Assembly: GCF_024347455.1 (NCBI RefSeq)
Contig: NZ_AP025485.1
Coordinates: forward strand, 8,316-72,315
DNA length: 64,000 nt
Direction of reading: 5' to 3'
DNA from: Vibrio echinoideorum
Lineage (GTDB): Bacteria; Pseudomonadota; Gammaproteobacteria; Enterobacterales; Vibrionaceae
Part shown: piece by piece, positions 7,350-15,841 of the stretch
How the letters are laid out: every line of letters begins with the position of its first letter
Position numbering within the stretch: position 1 is the stretch's first letter
The notes under the pieces: generated by a model
Told to the model about the DNA's origin: nothing
The model's database searches: none
What the model saw: only the letters and a program-made list of their open reading frames with translations
Translations under genes and position numbers: made by a program

Positions 7350-8068
7350 TGAACATCGCATTTCCGGCTTTCTTCATTCTACTTCTGATTCTGCCGGGCT
7401 ACATCTATCTCAATGCTTATGAGCGTCGAGAAAACAACACACTAGAGAAGAAACCCTTTGAAGCGTCATCTGCGACCGCTATTGTGTGCGCATTTGTTAT
7501 TCAGTTCGTCTACGCAGGTTTCGTACATAACCTCATCAACCCAATCGATTTCATTCTTTGCTTGAAAATACTATCCGGTACCAAGCTCACAAGTGATGAA
7601 GTGTCGCAGTTAACCCCTGACATTTGGATTGTTGGCCTCTACTTCATTGTCCTGTTCTATGTATCGCATGGAGCTGGTAAATTGATGCAATCCCAAGTCT
7701 TTAAATATAACCCCTACAAAGACTCAAAGTTCGCATTTGACACGCCTTGGTATTACGAGTTGAAAGGTTTTTTGAGTCGAGAAAAAGATGCTCAGTTCAT
7801 TAAGATATCCGCAACCCAAGATACCAGTGAAGGCACGTATCTCTACTATGGGATGTTGCAAGATTTCTACTTAACCAAAGATGGTCAGCTTGATCGTTTG
7901 GTTATCTCTGAAGCTACGCGTCGTCACATCAAAGAAGATAAGACGCCAGTGAAGGTTGACGAAACCTCAGATAATCGATTTTACGAGATTAAAGGCGATA
8001 GACTTATACTCAAGTACGAGAACATCATTAACCTTAACGTCGAGTACTACTACATCACAAAAAAATAG
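7349..8068 (+). CDS. DUF6338-like membrane protein
   Basis: 239 residues. The N-terminal 115 residues hold three hydrophobic segments (1-25 AFPAFFILLLILPGYIYL, about 44-65, and about 92-110). The C-terminal 120 residues are cytosolic and strand-rich (FIKISATQDTSEGTYLYYG, KLILKYENI). This layout, with an N-terminal GYIYL helix and a soluble beta domain, resembles DUF6338 proteins, which have no fixed function and often occur in mobile-element cargo. It is coupled to the 62-residue gene by a TAATG overlap. The pair could be a small defence or membrane-stress module; that is inference. Confidence 0.6.
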   Translation: MNIAFPAFFILLLILPGYIYLNAYERRENNTLEKKPFEASSATAIVCAFVIQFVYAGFVHNLINPIDFILCLKILSGTKLTSDEVSQLTPDIWIVGLYFIVLFYVSHGAGKLMQSQVFKYNPYKDSKFAFDTPWYYELKGFLSREKDAQFIKISATQDTSEGTYLYYGMLQDFYLTKDGQLDRLVISEATRRHIKEDKTPVKVDETSDNRFYEIKGDRLILKYENIINLNVEYYYITKK

Positions 8069-8183
8069 TGCCAGTTCCGCGTACGGTGGTCTACCCCCGG
8101 TCAGCACAGTTCTGGTCATAAATGAGTTTCAGACGTTAAGATATTAAATTGAATGAACCATGGCAAAGTCGGTTTGAGGCGTA

Positions 8184-9134
8184 TCATATTTCCTCAAACT
8201 CCAAACTATAGTAGTCACTATTTTTGGTAGTTTTCCATACATCTAGGTAACCCACGGAACTTGCATAACCGCCAAGCACGTCTTGTTTTTTCAGAGTTGA
8301 TTTTAAGCCAATAAGACAGTTATTGATGCTACTTGCACATAGCCTCATTAGGAAAATAGTTGATGGTTTTTTGCTAAGCTTCACGAGAGCTATTGCTGCA
8401 GCAACACGCAAACTGTCATCATCAAACTTCCACAAGTCGATGGTGCACCTTTCTGTATCTTGGTCAATATTGACATGTGGGTTTTTGGCTAATGACTTGC
8501 GTATTGTTTCATTTTCAACATCTTGAAGCTTGTCGATAATAACCCTGTCTGCTTGTTCAAGGCGTAATACGACTCTGTGCTCTTGTTCATAGATCCACTC
8601 ATCACTTTTTTGCATAAACACTTCGTACAGAATTCGATCGGCACCTTCCACACTAATATTGGAATAGTCATAATCGAACTTGTCATGACGGTATCTTAGC
8701 CCCTTGCGGTAAGAAACGGGCTTGGCTATGCCATCAAAGGGAGAAAACTCTTCTGCCATTGAAGTATTGAGCAAGGCATCAGCTCTGAATAGCTTATGAA
8801 AGATAGATCTGTCATAGAATTGAGATACACCTGCTATTATTCCTTTATGCTCATTTGCATAATGCGCCCACATCAAAAGGTTTTCCTTGTTCTCCGAGAA
8901 GCTAATCACTCCAATATGATGCATTTTCTTCTGAACATAGTCTGAAAAACTTAACTCACCTAATTCTATGTCGTGAGCATTTTCTTCATCGAAGTGTGAT
9001 GATAATTGCTCCAAGCTAGTCATGCAAAATGAAGCTTCAAAAGGGTCATTCAGCGCAACCATCTGCGACAATCGGATGAACCCTTCTTCAAAAAGATTTC
9101 TTGGTTCAGGTAAATATTTAAATAATTGCTTCAT
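8184..9134 (-). CDS. DUF2971 family protein
   Basis: 316 residues. Family signs are the opening LFKYLPEPRNLFEEGFIRLSQ, then ALNDPFEASF, ISFSENKENLLMWAHYANEHKGI and a later EWIYEQEHRVVLR. These match DUF2971, a widespread soluble family of unknown activity common in prophages and accessory islands. A basic linker of about 60 residues near the C-terminus (SLRVAAAIALVKLSKK) is less typical. It is followed on the same strand, 125 bp upstream, by a second, more distant DUF2971 gene. Confidence 0.75.
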   Translation of the reverse strand: MKQLFKYLPEPRNLFEEGFIRLSQMVALNDPFEASFCMTSLEQLSSHFDEENAHDIELGELSFSDYVQKKMHHIGVISFSENKENLLMWAHYANEHKGIIAGVSQFYDRSIFHKLFRADALLNTSMAEEFSPFDGIAKPVSYRKGLRYRHDKFDYDYSNISVEGADRILYEVFMQKSDEWIYEQEHRVVLRLEQADRVIIDKLQDVENETIRKSLAKNPHVNIDQDTERCTIDLWKFDDDSLRVAAAIALVKLSKKPSTIFLMRLCASSINNCLIGLKSTLKKQDVLGGYASSVGYLDVWKTTKNSDYYSLEFEEI

Positions 9135-9259
9135 TCGAATTCCATTAAGAAACGTTTGTCAAGCTAGACTATTTTTGTTTAACTATATGTATTTCATACT
9201 AAACGCTTTAGCTTAACTAGGTTAAAGCAAGTTACAAAGAGATGCTTCGGGCATTTATA

Positions 9260-10045
9260 CTAGCGATAATTGCCGTTGGAGTGCGCAATCTTTATCGTGT
9301 TGTAATCGCCGACACCATGCTTAAACAGCAAATATTTTACATCCTCGATACCCAGAGGGCATTTAGGCCCAAGTCTAATTGACTTTATGGAAGTTTGAGT
9401 TGTGGCACGACAACTGTGCTGGAAATGCAAGTACTTTGTAAGCCCATAAGGAGATACTCTCTCATGGACTGTCTTTTTGTATTGATCTTGATATAAACAG
9501 CCCCTTTCAAACTTCAAAGGGTTTGGTAATTCTGCTACCAACCTGACTTCACTTTCCTCTTTATAAAAAAGGTCTTTATAAGCATACTGTTCAAACCTCA
9601 CGAACAAATTTATTTCATCAGGGTTGTCATGAAAATTTTTGTCAGACAAAAATCGGTTGGCGTTTCCGAGAAAATCTTCGTCACCATATTTAACATTAAC
9701 GATTTGCGAAGTGAACGGAACTGTATCGATAGTTGGTGTGATAAACTGGTCTAGCATATCTAAATCAAACCCGATCGATACACCAGTCCCGTCATTTGCA
9801 TAGGCTCGCCACTGGCTTAGAACATCATCCTCGAGAGAAAAAGATACTGAGAAGCAATCTAAATCAGGTGTTGAATTGCTGAGACAAGTATCGTACTGCT
9901 TTTGTATGAGGTTTCTTAACCTATCTAGACCAAAAGCACCCTCATTAGGATCATTCATGTTCCGTAGATTAGCAGCCCAAATATTCGTACTTTCAAGAAT
10001 GCTAATAAAAGTATCAATTGACGTGTAATGGTGACCAATTAGCAT
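9260..10045 (-). CDS. Second, divergent DUF2971-type protein
   Basis: Start set at 10045 because AGGAAGGG lies just upstream; an in-frame codon 42 nt further out has no ribosome site. 261 residues: HHYTSIDTFISILES, ANLRNMNDPNEGAFG, VSFSLEDDVLSQWRAYANDGTGVSIGFD and KEESEVRLV repeat, in order, the signature blocks of the neighbouring DUF2971 protein, with a different spacing and little overall identity. Two subfamily members side by side on one strand suggest either joint function or repeated insertion of the same cargo class. Activity is unknown. Confidence 0.7.
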   Translation of the reverse strand: MLIGHHYTSIDTFISILESTNIWAANLRNMNDPNEGAFGLDRLRNLIQKQYDTCLSNSTPDLDCFSVSFSLEDDVLSQWRAYANDGTGVSIGFDLDMLDQFITPTIDTVPFTSQIVNVKYGDEDFLGNANRFLSDKNFHDNPDEINLFVRFEQYAYKDLFYKEESEVRLVAELPNPLKFERGCLYQDQYKKTVHERVSPYGLTKYLHFQHSCRATTQTSIKSIRLGPKCPLGIEDVKYLLFKHGVGDYNTIKIAHSNGNYR

Positions 10046-10240
10046 ATATTCCCTTCCTTGTATGCATCTGTAGGTACATTGCAGCATGAGAAAAGTTAAG
10101 TCAAACCTAACGAAGACATTTGGCGGAGAGCGTCTGTTCTAAGTAACTTTGGGGCAAAGATGAGTCAACAGGTAAGGATTCCTTATATGTTGCTAGCATG
10201 TTTCGGGGTAAATCTGAGTTAAGTCGCCCCGCCAGCAAGG

Positions 10241-10333
10241 ATCTGGACAGAAATCATTTAGATCTTTTACTTAAATTAGTAAAATACGAATAACTTCAAG
10301 TATGGGAAATTACGTAACTCAGTGTCCAAAATT
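10241..10333 (+). repeat. Dispersed intergenic repeat, copy 3
   Basis: TCTGGACAGAAA, CTTAAATTAGTAAAAT, GAATAACTTCAAGTATGGGAAATTAC and CAGTGTCCAAAATTG keep the same order and spacing as copy 2 at 6955-7055. It lies in the 710-bp gap between the DUF2971 pair and the next module. Confidence 0.7.
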
Positions 10334-10415
10334 GCTGGAGCGGATCAGTCTCACGCTAGAAACAAAATCGTAGAGGCACCCTAGAGTTTATATTTACCCT
10401 CTAGGGCTTCTATCT

Positions 10416-10591
10416 TTATGAGATGAGCGTATTCACCCTAAAGCCCAATCTTGAAAATCGTGGAAACATTGCTAGCAAAGAAGCTCTACCAATGGCCCCT
10501 ATCCCCCATAAGCCAACTCCAGTAACACTGAATGACTACAAGCCCATAAAAGAATTTCACCTCTAGTAGCGCCGTAAATGAGAAAGTACAT
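10416..10591 (-). pseudogene. Possible frameshifted small membrane-protein ORF
   Basis: On the minus strand one frame gives MYFLIYGATRGEILLWACSHS, and after a one-base shift another frame continues with TGVGLWGIGAIGRASLLAMF and ends GFRVNTLIS before a stop. Together they would make a hydrophobic protein of about 58 residues. A hairpin (CCCTAGAG at 10379-10386 with CTCTAGGG at 10399-10406) follows the stop. The shift suggests decay of a cassette-like small gene. The remainder of 10090-10800 shows only the dispersed repeat and AT-rich DNA. Confidence 0.3.
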
Positions 10592-10801
10592 AACCTATTC
10601 TTCTCTTGTATTTTTCTCATTCAATACTCCTATCTCCTCACGTCTACAGTCACGTTTTGCATTCAAATTTAAAATGAAACTAATTGCACATATACAAATA
10701 GAGCACTACCTTCTTTATAGTCAGAAAGATCAAATTCTGGCTAATTAATTAGTTTTATATATAAGAAATGTAACGACACCGTTGGACTAGGAGAAAAACA
10801 C

Positions 10802-11449
10802 ATGACAAAAATTCACAACAATGAATTCACTTTCATTATTGAAGGGCTCTCGGAAATTTCTTTTATCGAAAAAGAGCACAAGATAACAAAAGGTCAGCCG
10901 TATGAAGGGATTAGCTGTAAAGGGAACACGCTTGTCGTGAAAGCAGGACGACACAACTCTGGTGATGTTGCGAAATGGTTTCTAAATAGCGCTAAAGAGC
11001 GCGGGGTAATAGCGAAAACATTCAATGACGAAAAGCCAGAAGCTCTAAACTTTGCAGTGCGTGGAACACTATTACTTCATATAAAAGGGGTTACATACAC
11101 TTTCGATGACTTCGTTATAGGCCAAGGGCATTTTGAGTTTAACAACAACTGGTGGATTGGCTCTAAAGAAATGTTTGGTGTTACATGGGACAACGTAAAC
11201 CAACAATATGCTGAGCAGCTAGTTCAAGACTCGTTAAGTGTAGTATCCAGCATCATTACTGAAGACCCAGTAGGTAGCGTTATTGATAGTGCGAAGCTCA
11301 TCGTCGACGTGCTGAACAAACGTAAAGTGGGCTCTGGAAGCATAGCGGCACGAACGAGTGAATCGACGACCGCTGTTGGGCTATTCTTGTTCCAAATGGA
11401 CAATTCTCAAACCAATGTAACCATGACTGGCCGCTATTCACACCCTTAG
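10802..11449 (+). CDS. Unknown 215-residue protein upstream of a PI-PLC-like enzyme
   Basis: The first 110 residues look all-beta (EFTFIIEGLSEISFIEKEH, NTLVVKAGRH, LLLHIKGVTYTFDDFVIG). A Trp-rich turn follows (EFNNNWWIG), then a helical stretch (QQYAEQLVQDSLSVVSSII), and the end is polar. There is no signal peptide. The ATG follows AGGAGAAAAACAC, a good Shine-Dalgarno sequence. It lies 140 bp before the phospholipase gene on the same strand and shares its base composition, so the two probably travel together. The beta-rich build would suit a pore-forming, lectin-like or lipid-binding partner, but I recognise no family. Confidence 0.65.
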   Translation: MTKIHNNEFTFIIEGLSEISFIEKEHKITKGQPYEGISCKGNTLVVKAGRHNSGDVAKWFLNSAKERGVIAKTFNDEKPEALNFAVRGTLLLHIKGVTYTFDDFVIGQGHFEFNNNWWIGSKEMFGVTWDNVNQQYAEQLVQDSLSVVSSIITEDPVGSVIDSAKLIVDVLNKRKVGSGSIAARTSESTTAVGLFLFQMDNSQTNVTMTGRYSHP

Positions 11450-11531
11450 TTTCTCTTCTTGTAGAGTGATGCTTAGCGCTTACCACTTCTAGCCATACTC
11501 ACTCAAACACACAAACCAAAGACGAACAAAT

Positions 11532-11563
11532 GAGCTTTGGTGATTGGTTCATAACCAAAGCTC
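11532..11563 (+). promoter_or_regulatory. 10-bp hairpin ahead of the phospholipase start
   Basis: GAGCTTTGGT and ACCAAAGCTC form a perfect stem with a 12-nt loop. It lies between an upstream in-frame ATG at 11530, which has no ribosome site, and the better start at 11590, so it is probably a leader hairpin rather than coding DNA. Confidence 0.5.
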
Positions 11564-11589
11564 AAAAATATTCTATATCGGAGAACAAC

Positions 11590-12546
11590 ATGGCTGACGT
11601 AAGCACAAAAAACTGGATGAGTGCACTAGACAAAAACTTAACACTGGACAGTATTTCCATGCCGGGGACTCATGATTCAGGGACTCAAAAAGCCCTTAAA
11701 GGGGGAGCTAGAACACAAAACTTTGGCATTTATGATCAACTATCAGATGGCATTCGTTTCCTCGACATTCGTGTGAAACCAAACGGTCCAGAACTTGACC
11801 CTCTAAATATTTACCATGGTGACTTTAGTTGCGGCATTTCTTTCGGTGATGTTCTAAATGATTGTTTAAAGTTTCTCTCAGAAAACCCAAGTGAATCCGT
11901 CGTTATGCTTATGAACGCCGCGACAAACAGTGATAAAGACATTCAAACAAAATTCGATGAATACCTTAAACAAGAGAAGTACAAACATCTATTTTACTTA
12001 GAGCCACGAATACCAGCATTGCATGAAGCCCAGAGCAAAATTGTTTTGTTAAGACGTTTTGATGGCGATGAAGGTATCGATCTATCCAATGGGTGGGAAA
12101 AGAATGCAACCTTCACTCTGACAACGCCCGAAAACCAAGTGTTCCGAATAGAAGATGAATACCAGCAGCACGATACTCACAAGAAAATGGCTACCGTACA
12201 CTCCTCAATAAACAGAGCTATGGAGACACCAAATGATAACGCTGTGCATATTACATACAATAGCATCTCACTTGGGGGACACTCACCTTACCAATACGCT
12301 TGGGGTGGCGGTTTCGGTAAAGTAGATCCGAAGATGAATCCAGGACTAACGGAATTCTTGGCTGAGCAACAAAAGGGAAAAAGGTTTGGTATTGTTGTTC
12401 TAGACTTTTACAACAACGAAGAAGGTCATATAGATAACAGAAATGCCGAGCTGATTATCAACGCCAACTCGGGAGTTGACTTGAAAAATAGCGAGTATGC
12501 AAGAAGTTCATCTATCATTAAAGAAGACCATTCTTACTTAGTTTAA
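11590..12546 (+). CDS. PI-PLC X-domain-like phosphodiesterase
   Basis: 318 residues from the ATG at 11590, chosen because GGAG lies 7 nt upstream; the frame is open to 11530. The X-domain signature is present: NWMSALDKNLTLDSISMPGTHDSGT with the first catalytic His, IRFLDIRVK, then IYHGDFS with the second His, and the strand SESVVMLMN. These enzymes cleave phosphatidylinositol or GPI-type lipids. No signal peptide is visible, so the enzyme either acts inside the cell or leaves by a route not encoded here. It could be a toxin-like effector or act in lipid turnover. The partner gene at 10802 is unknown. Confidence 0.85.
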   Translation: MADVSTKNWMSALDKNLTLDSISMPGTHDSGTQKALKGGARTQNFGIYDQLSDGIRFLDIRVKPNGPELDPLNIYHGDFSCGISFGDVLNDCLKFLSENPSESVVMLMNAATNSDKDIQTKFDEYLKQEKYKHLFYLEPRIPALHEAQSKIVLLRRFDGDEGIDLSNGWEKNATFTLTTPENQVFRIEDEYQQHDTHKKMATVHSSINRAMETPNDNAVHITYNSISLGGHSPYQYAWGGGFGKVDPKMNPGLTEFLAEQQKGKRFGIVVLDFYNNEEGHIDNRNAELIINANSGVDLKNSEYARSSSIIKEDHSYLV

Positions 12547-12563
12547 AGAATGCATGTCAACTA

Positions 12564-12651
12564 CCTAGGTGGAAACAAATACCTTATCCATCTCGTATAC
12601 TTCTGTTCACCTAGGAGGTCACATCAAGGGGGTGGCTTGTAACCCCCTTGA
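12564..12651 (+). terminator. Two hairpins after the phospholipase gene
   Basis: CCTAGGTG (12564-12571) pairs with CACCTAGG (12608-12615). TCAAGGGGGT (12624-12633) pairs with ACCCCCTTGA (12642-12651) around an 8-nt loop. The second is strong but lacks a T-run, so factor-independent termination is uncertain. Confidence 0.45.
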
Positions 12652-12756
12652 CCAATATGAATCACATCAACACGATTTAAATCATCAGCATATGTTAAGG
12701 CCCTATATAACATGTCGGTACAGTTCGAGAATAACACTCTAGTGTCTGACTAATTA

Positions 12757-12843
12757 TTGGACAAAACTGTGCCAGCGGCATTGCTAATTTAGCAATCAAT
12801 GAATTAGCCTGGGTATGGAAAAGTTGCTTAACTGAATATCCAG
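12757..12843 (+). repeat. Dispersed intergenic repeat, copy 4
   Basis: TTGGACAAAACTG, GCTAATTTAGCAA, GGGTATGGAAAAGTTGCTTA and ATATCCAGCATTC align with copy 2, more diverged. It separates the phospholipase module from the 11-kb block that starts at 12853. Confidence 0.6.
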
Positions 12844-12852
12844 CATTCGTTC

Positions 12853-14052
12853 CTAGCGACCTATCTTCTTAAACCCTAGCCCCTTCGCTAGGTCTTGCGC
12901 AGACTTTTTAGCGGCTCTTAATAACTCACTATCTGTGAATTGTTCAGCTTCCGACTTACAGTGCACCAAGTCGTCGCCACCTAAATATACTACTTGCAAA
13001 GTTGGGTCATTACGCATTGCCTTATGGTTATCCGTTACGGTTGCACCATTTTCACCTGAAAAAACACGATACCCCTGAGCACCTAACCCACCTTGAACAA
13101 GTGTTAACGGCTCCTTACCGTATGGCTTTTTAATATCCAGTAAATCGATATTAGTTGAGGTGTAAGCAGTTTTATTCATTGGGGACAGATATACCACTAC
13201 AATACGTGGCATTATTGACTTATCTTTGTTTAAGCTCTTCAATGAATGCGGTGCTTTTTCCGTTGGCTTACTTCTGCTTATTGCAGCTAAAGTATCGAAT
13301 ACCTCGGCATGATGTTCAGCAACAAACGACTCAAAGTAGAAACGTGGGTTATTACTGGTTTTATCTTTAGAGCGATGAGAGCCAAAAATATAGCTTTCTA
13401 GTTGATTCACCTCTACCCCGCACTCTTTTGACCATCTATTCATCCTCAGAACAAAATCGTTGAAAGCGGCACTGCGCGTCGCCGTTCTTAATTTAACCTC
13501 AACGCCTTCTACTCGAGAAATATACTGCCTAGCCAATTGGCCGCTTCCTTCATCAACCAGCAATGCACAGTATGCAAGTTTGGTCCATTTATCAAAAATC
13601 GGTGGGATAATTGTTAAGGTCTCCGCTGCAGCAACGAAGAAAAACAGCTTGGTAAAATACGCATCGCCTAAGCCTTTTAACTTACCCTCTCCTTCCATGT
13701 AGTTGTACGCTTGAGAGAATGCCTGTTGCGCCAATAAGTGCTTAACAACCAACACGATAGCTTCTAACCGCTCTGGCGTCACATTTAGTAACTTGGTTAG
13801 ATTGTCCCCAGTCACACCTCCAGTCGAAACCCCTCCCCAAATCATTGCAGCGAAGAAACCTTTATAATAATGGTGATTTTTAAAATACGCTGTCACTTGC
13901 TCTCGACCAATATAGCCATCTGAACAATCAGATAAGATGTCATCAATTACTTTATGGTGACGATAATTAAAATAACTATTGGCAATTTTAAAGCTTGGTT
14001 GCTCTGTTTCTTGAATTTTTTTGAGATTGTTTTTTAAAAATGATGGAGTCAT
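12853..14052 (-). CDS. OGG-fold (8-oxoguanine glycosylase-like) protein with extra C-terminal domain
   Basis: 399 residues. Residues 40-180 carry the pattern of the OGG-fold glycosylase-like family often found in conflict and defence loci: GYIGREQVTAYFKNH, KGFFAAMIWGG, then the helix-hairpin-helix block LKGLGDAYFTKLFFFVA and PPIFDKWTKLAYCALL. The C-terminal 130 residues (PRIVVVYLSPMNKTAY onward) are unassigned and look alpha/beta. Such domains bind or sense modified or damaged bases. It is the last gene of a three-gene minus-strand run that includes a PD-(D/E)XK-like nuclease. AAGGCTC lies just before the ATG. A DNA-targeting defence role is inferred. Confidence 0.65.
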   Translation of the reverse strand: MTPSFLKNNLKKIQETEQPSFKIANSYFNYRHHKVIDDILSDCSDGYIGREQVTAYFKNHHYYKGFFAAMIWGGVSTGGVTGDNLTKLLNVTPERLEAIVLVVKHLLAQQAFSQAYNYMEGEGKLKGLGDAYFTKLFFFVAAAETLTIIPPIFDKWTKLAYCALLVDEGSGQLARQYISRVEGVEVKLRTATRSAAFNDFVLRMNRWSKECGVEVNQLESYIFGSHRSKDKTSNNPRFYFESFVAEHHAEVFDTLAAISRSKPTEKAPHSLKSLNKDKSIMPRIVVVYLSPMNKTAYTSTNIDLLDIKKPYGKEPLTLVQGGLGAQGYRVFSGENGATVTDNHKAMRNDPTLQVVYLGGDDLVHCKSEAEQFTDSELLRAAKKSAQDLAKGLGFKKIGR

Positions 14053-14134
14053 TTTGAGCCTTGTTCAATCAATATGTCATGGGTTGTGGTCATTTAGCCG
14101 TCAGCATTTAGTAATGCTTTACACTCGCGGGTTA

Positions 14135-14902
14135 TTAGCGTTTAAGAAGCTGATTTAACGTATTTTTCAAATGCTCAAAGACGTCATCACGAGACTTTTG
14201 TCCTTTGAAACTTTCAATGACTTTGTATTTATTTCCAGTTGTATTTTTCCAATCTGACAACTCAAGAGATAAATACTCCGGTATAGTTTCAGCATAATCG
14301 GTCACAAGAAGTTTAGGCTTTAGACTTTTAGTCACGATCATGCATAGAGTTAAACCATCGAAGTGAATCATAAAACCTACTTCTCCATTTGGCGGCGTCA
14401 ATGGAGTACCAATATGGTTGCGATCAATCTTTATATCCAATTGCTCAAGATCTTCTTGTAAACAATTCAGGAAATCGAATGCTCCAACTTCTTCTAGCTC
14501 TTCTCTTTTTTGCTTAGAGTAGTCGCCCTCTTTTCTTACTTTCGCTTCAATCACCCACTCTGCTGTTGAACAACTTCTTACTTTTGCTATCAACTGGTCA
14601 ACTTGCTCATACACGGGCTCTTTCACATCTATCCGATAAAACTCACACCCTAACTCTTTCTGAATGTAAGCTTCTCGAATCCTATCATCTTCAATTTGAG
14701 AGTCGTGATGTTCTTCATCAATCTCAACCACTAAATTTAGGTCAGGGAAATAACCGTCCACCAAGTACGGACCAATTTTATATTGTGAACGCAGCTGTAC
14801 ATCCCTTAAGGCAAAATGCAGAGCATACATAACAATAGACTCCCATCTTTTGTGGCTGGTTTTCGTATTCTGATGAATATACTTTTCTATTTCTGTTGCC
14901 AT
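14135..14902 (-). CDS. PD-(D/E)XK-type endonuclease-like protein (DUF559-like)
   Basis: 255 residues. Residues 40-95 carry the nuclease core: YLVDGYFPDLNLVVEIDEEHHDS with the acidic pair D and E-I-D, then EAYIQKELGCEFYRIDV, as in DUF559 and Vsr-like folds. The region after residue 130 is helical, then has beta strands (EVGFMIHFDGLTLCMIV) that could form a second, recognition domain. It lies 82 bp upstream of the OGG-fold gene and 40 bp downstream of the 186-residue gene, so the three probably form one operon. It probably cleaves or nicks DNA, perhaps guided by its partner. Confidence 0.7.
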   Translation of the reverse strand: MATEIEKYIHQNTKTSHKRWESIVMYALHFALRDVQLRSQYKIGPYLVDGYFPDLNLVVEIDEEHHDSQIEDDRIREAYIQKELGCEFYRIDVKEPVYEQVDQLIAKVRSCSTAEWVIEAKVRKEGDYSKQKREELEEVGAFDFLNCLQEDLEQLDIKIDRNHIGTPLTPPNGEVGFMIHFDGLTLCMIVTKSLKPKLLVTDYAETIPEYLSLELSDWKNTTGNKYKVIESFKGQKSRDDVFEHLKNTLNQLLKR

Positions 14903-14942
14903 ACTGCTGTCGGTTAACCTTTTCTACACATAATAATTAGCT

Positions 14943-15503
14943 TCACACTTTCGAAAACGTAAGGAGTAAGTTGTGTCCATCATCTGGGACGATAAGATTG
15001 ATCATCTCTTCAATGTTAAAACTACTTCGCCCCAGTTCAGTCACGCGCTGGAAGTCATCAATACTCGCATTGCGATCTCGATGTATCAGGTAGCCTAAAG
15101 GCCAGCATCGATGCTGGAGTAAAGAGTCTGTGTTACTTGGGACCTGAAAAACCTGAGCCTTAGCATAAGCCTTAACCACGGACTCTAACTCTGTAAGTGA
15201 TACGTTAATTACACCATTTCGATGGTATACATCACTGATTAATGGAATGACTTCAGTCGCACAACATTCGGCAATATCCACATAACAATGCGCCTTAGGT
15301 ACTTCAATGGTAGGTTTCCACCACAATGTAGCTTGGTGACGTTTAGAAGCCCATTCCATCACTTCAGGAGTGGGGGTTTGACTATCAATGATGACAAAAG
15401 CGGGTCCATTCGGGCTTATCGCTCTTATTTGACTTGGAGAACGAAAAATCAATTCATCGCTTTCGTATTGTTGCTCTGGAGTATCGCTAATCCAAAGTAG
15501 CAT
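14943..15503 (-). CDS. Unknown protein, first gene of the nuclease operon
   Basis: 186 residues, soluble. AAGGA lies 9 nt before the ATG. The sequence begins MLLWISDTPEQQYESDELIF and contains a Rossmann-like strand, PAFVIIDSQTPTPEVMEWA, and later YVDIAECCATEVIPLI, so an alpha/beta response-regulator-like fold is possible. The C-terminal part (SFNIEEMINLIVPDDGHNLLLTF) is regular but unassigned. I recognise no family. Its position as first gene before the nuclease and the OGG-fold protein suggests a regulator or sensor for them. Confidence 0.6.
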   Translation of the reverse strand: MLLWISDTPEQQYESDELIFRSPSQIRAISPNGPAFVIIDSQTPTPEVMEWASKRHQATLWWKPTIEVPKAHCYVDIAECCATEVIPLISDVYHRNGVINVSLTELESVVKAYAKAQVFQVPSNTDSLLQHRCWPLGYLIHRDRNASIDDFQRVTELGRSSFNIEEMINLIVPDDGHNLLLTFSKV

Positions 15504-15641
15504 GACTCATCGTCCTTACTAATTTAAAGGTCTTTAGTGTAGAACGGTAATGCGTCATGGAGTGTCGTTTTAATTCAAGTCAAACAGTGACGCCATGATG
15601 TGGAAAATGGCGTCAACACTATCAATCAAGAGAAGGATACA

Positions 15642-15794
15642 ATGAAAGAATACCTGATCACATTCACACTCAACGGTCGCAGAACCAAACGCCGAGTATG
15701 GGCCTACCATGTGAGCGATGCTTATAAGCGTATCCGTGATGAAGAACCGCCCAAAAGCCAGATTGGCTGGATCAAATCAGAGCAGATTAAATAG
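15642..15794 (+). CDS. Small basic protein, 50 residues
   Basis: The ATG at 15642 follows GAGAAGGATAC, which sets this start; the frame is open further upstream to 15600. The sequence (MKEYLITFTLNGRRTKRRVW, then AYHVSDAYKRIRDEEPPKS) is a short beta-beta-alpha protein with a basic face, seen as an uncharacterised small family on many gammaproteobacterial elements. It ends 15 bp before a strong terminator and points against the WYL gene, so it is a single-gene transcript between two minus-strand operons. Confidence 0.6.
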   Translation: MKEYLITFTLNGRRTKRRVWAYHVSDAYKRIRDEEPPKSQIGWIKSEQIK

Positions 15795-15808
15795 TGATTT
15801 CTGCCTTT

Positions 15809-15841
15809 AAAACTAAGGCGTTTGAATAACGCCTTAGTTTT
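15809..15841. terminator. Bidirectional rho-independent terminator
   Basis: AAAACTAAGGCGTT and AACGCCTTAGTTTT form a 14-bp stem with a 5-nt loop, with A and T runs at the ends. It serves the small + strand gene and the minus-strand WYL gene, whose stop overlaps it. Confidence 0.9.
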
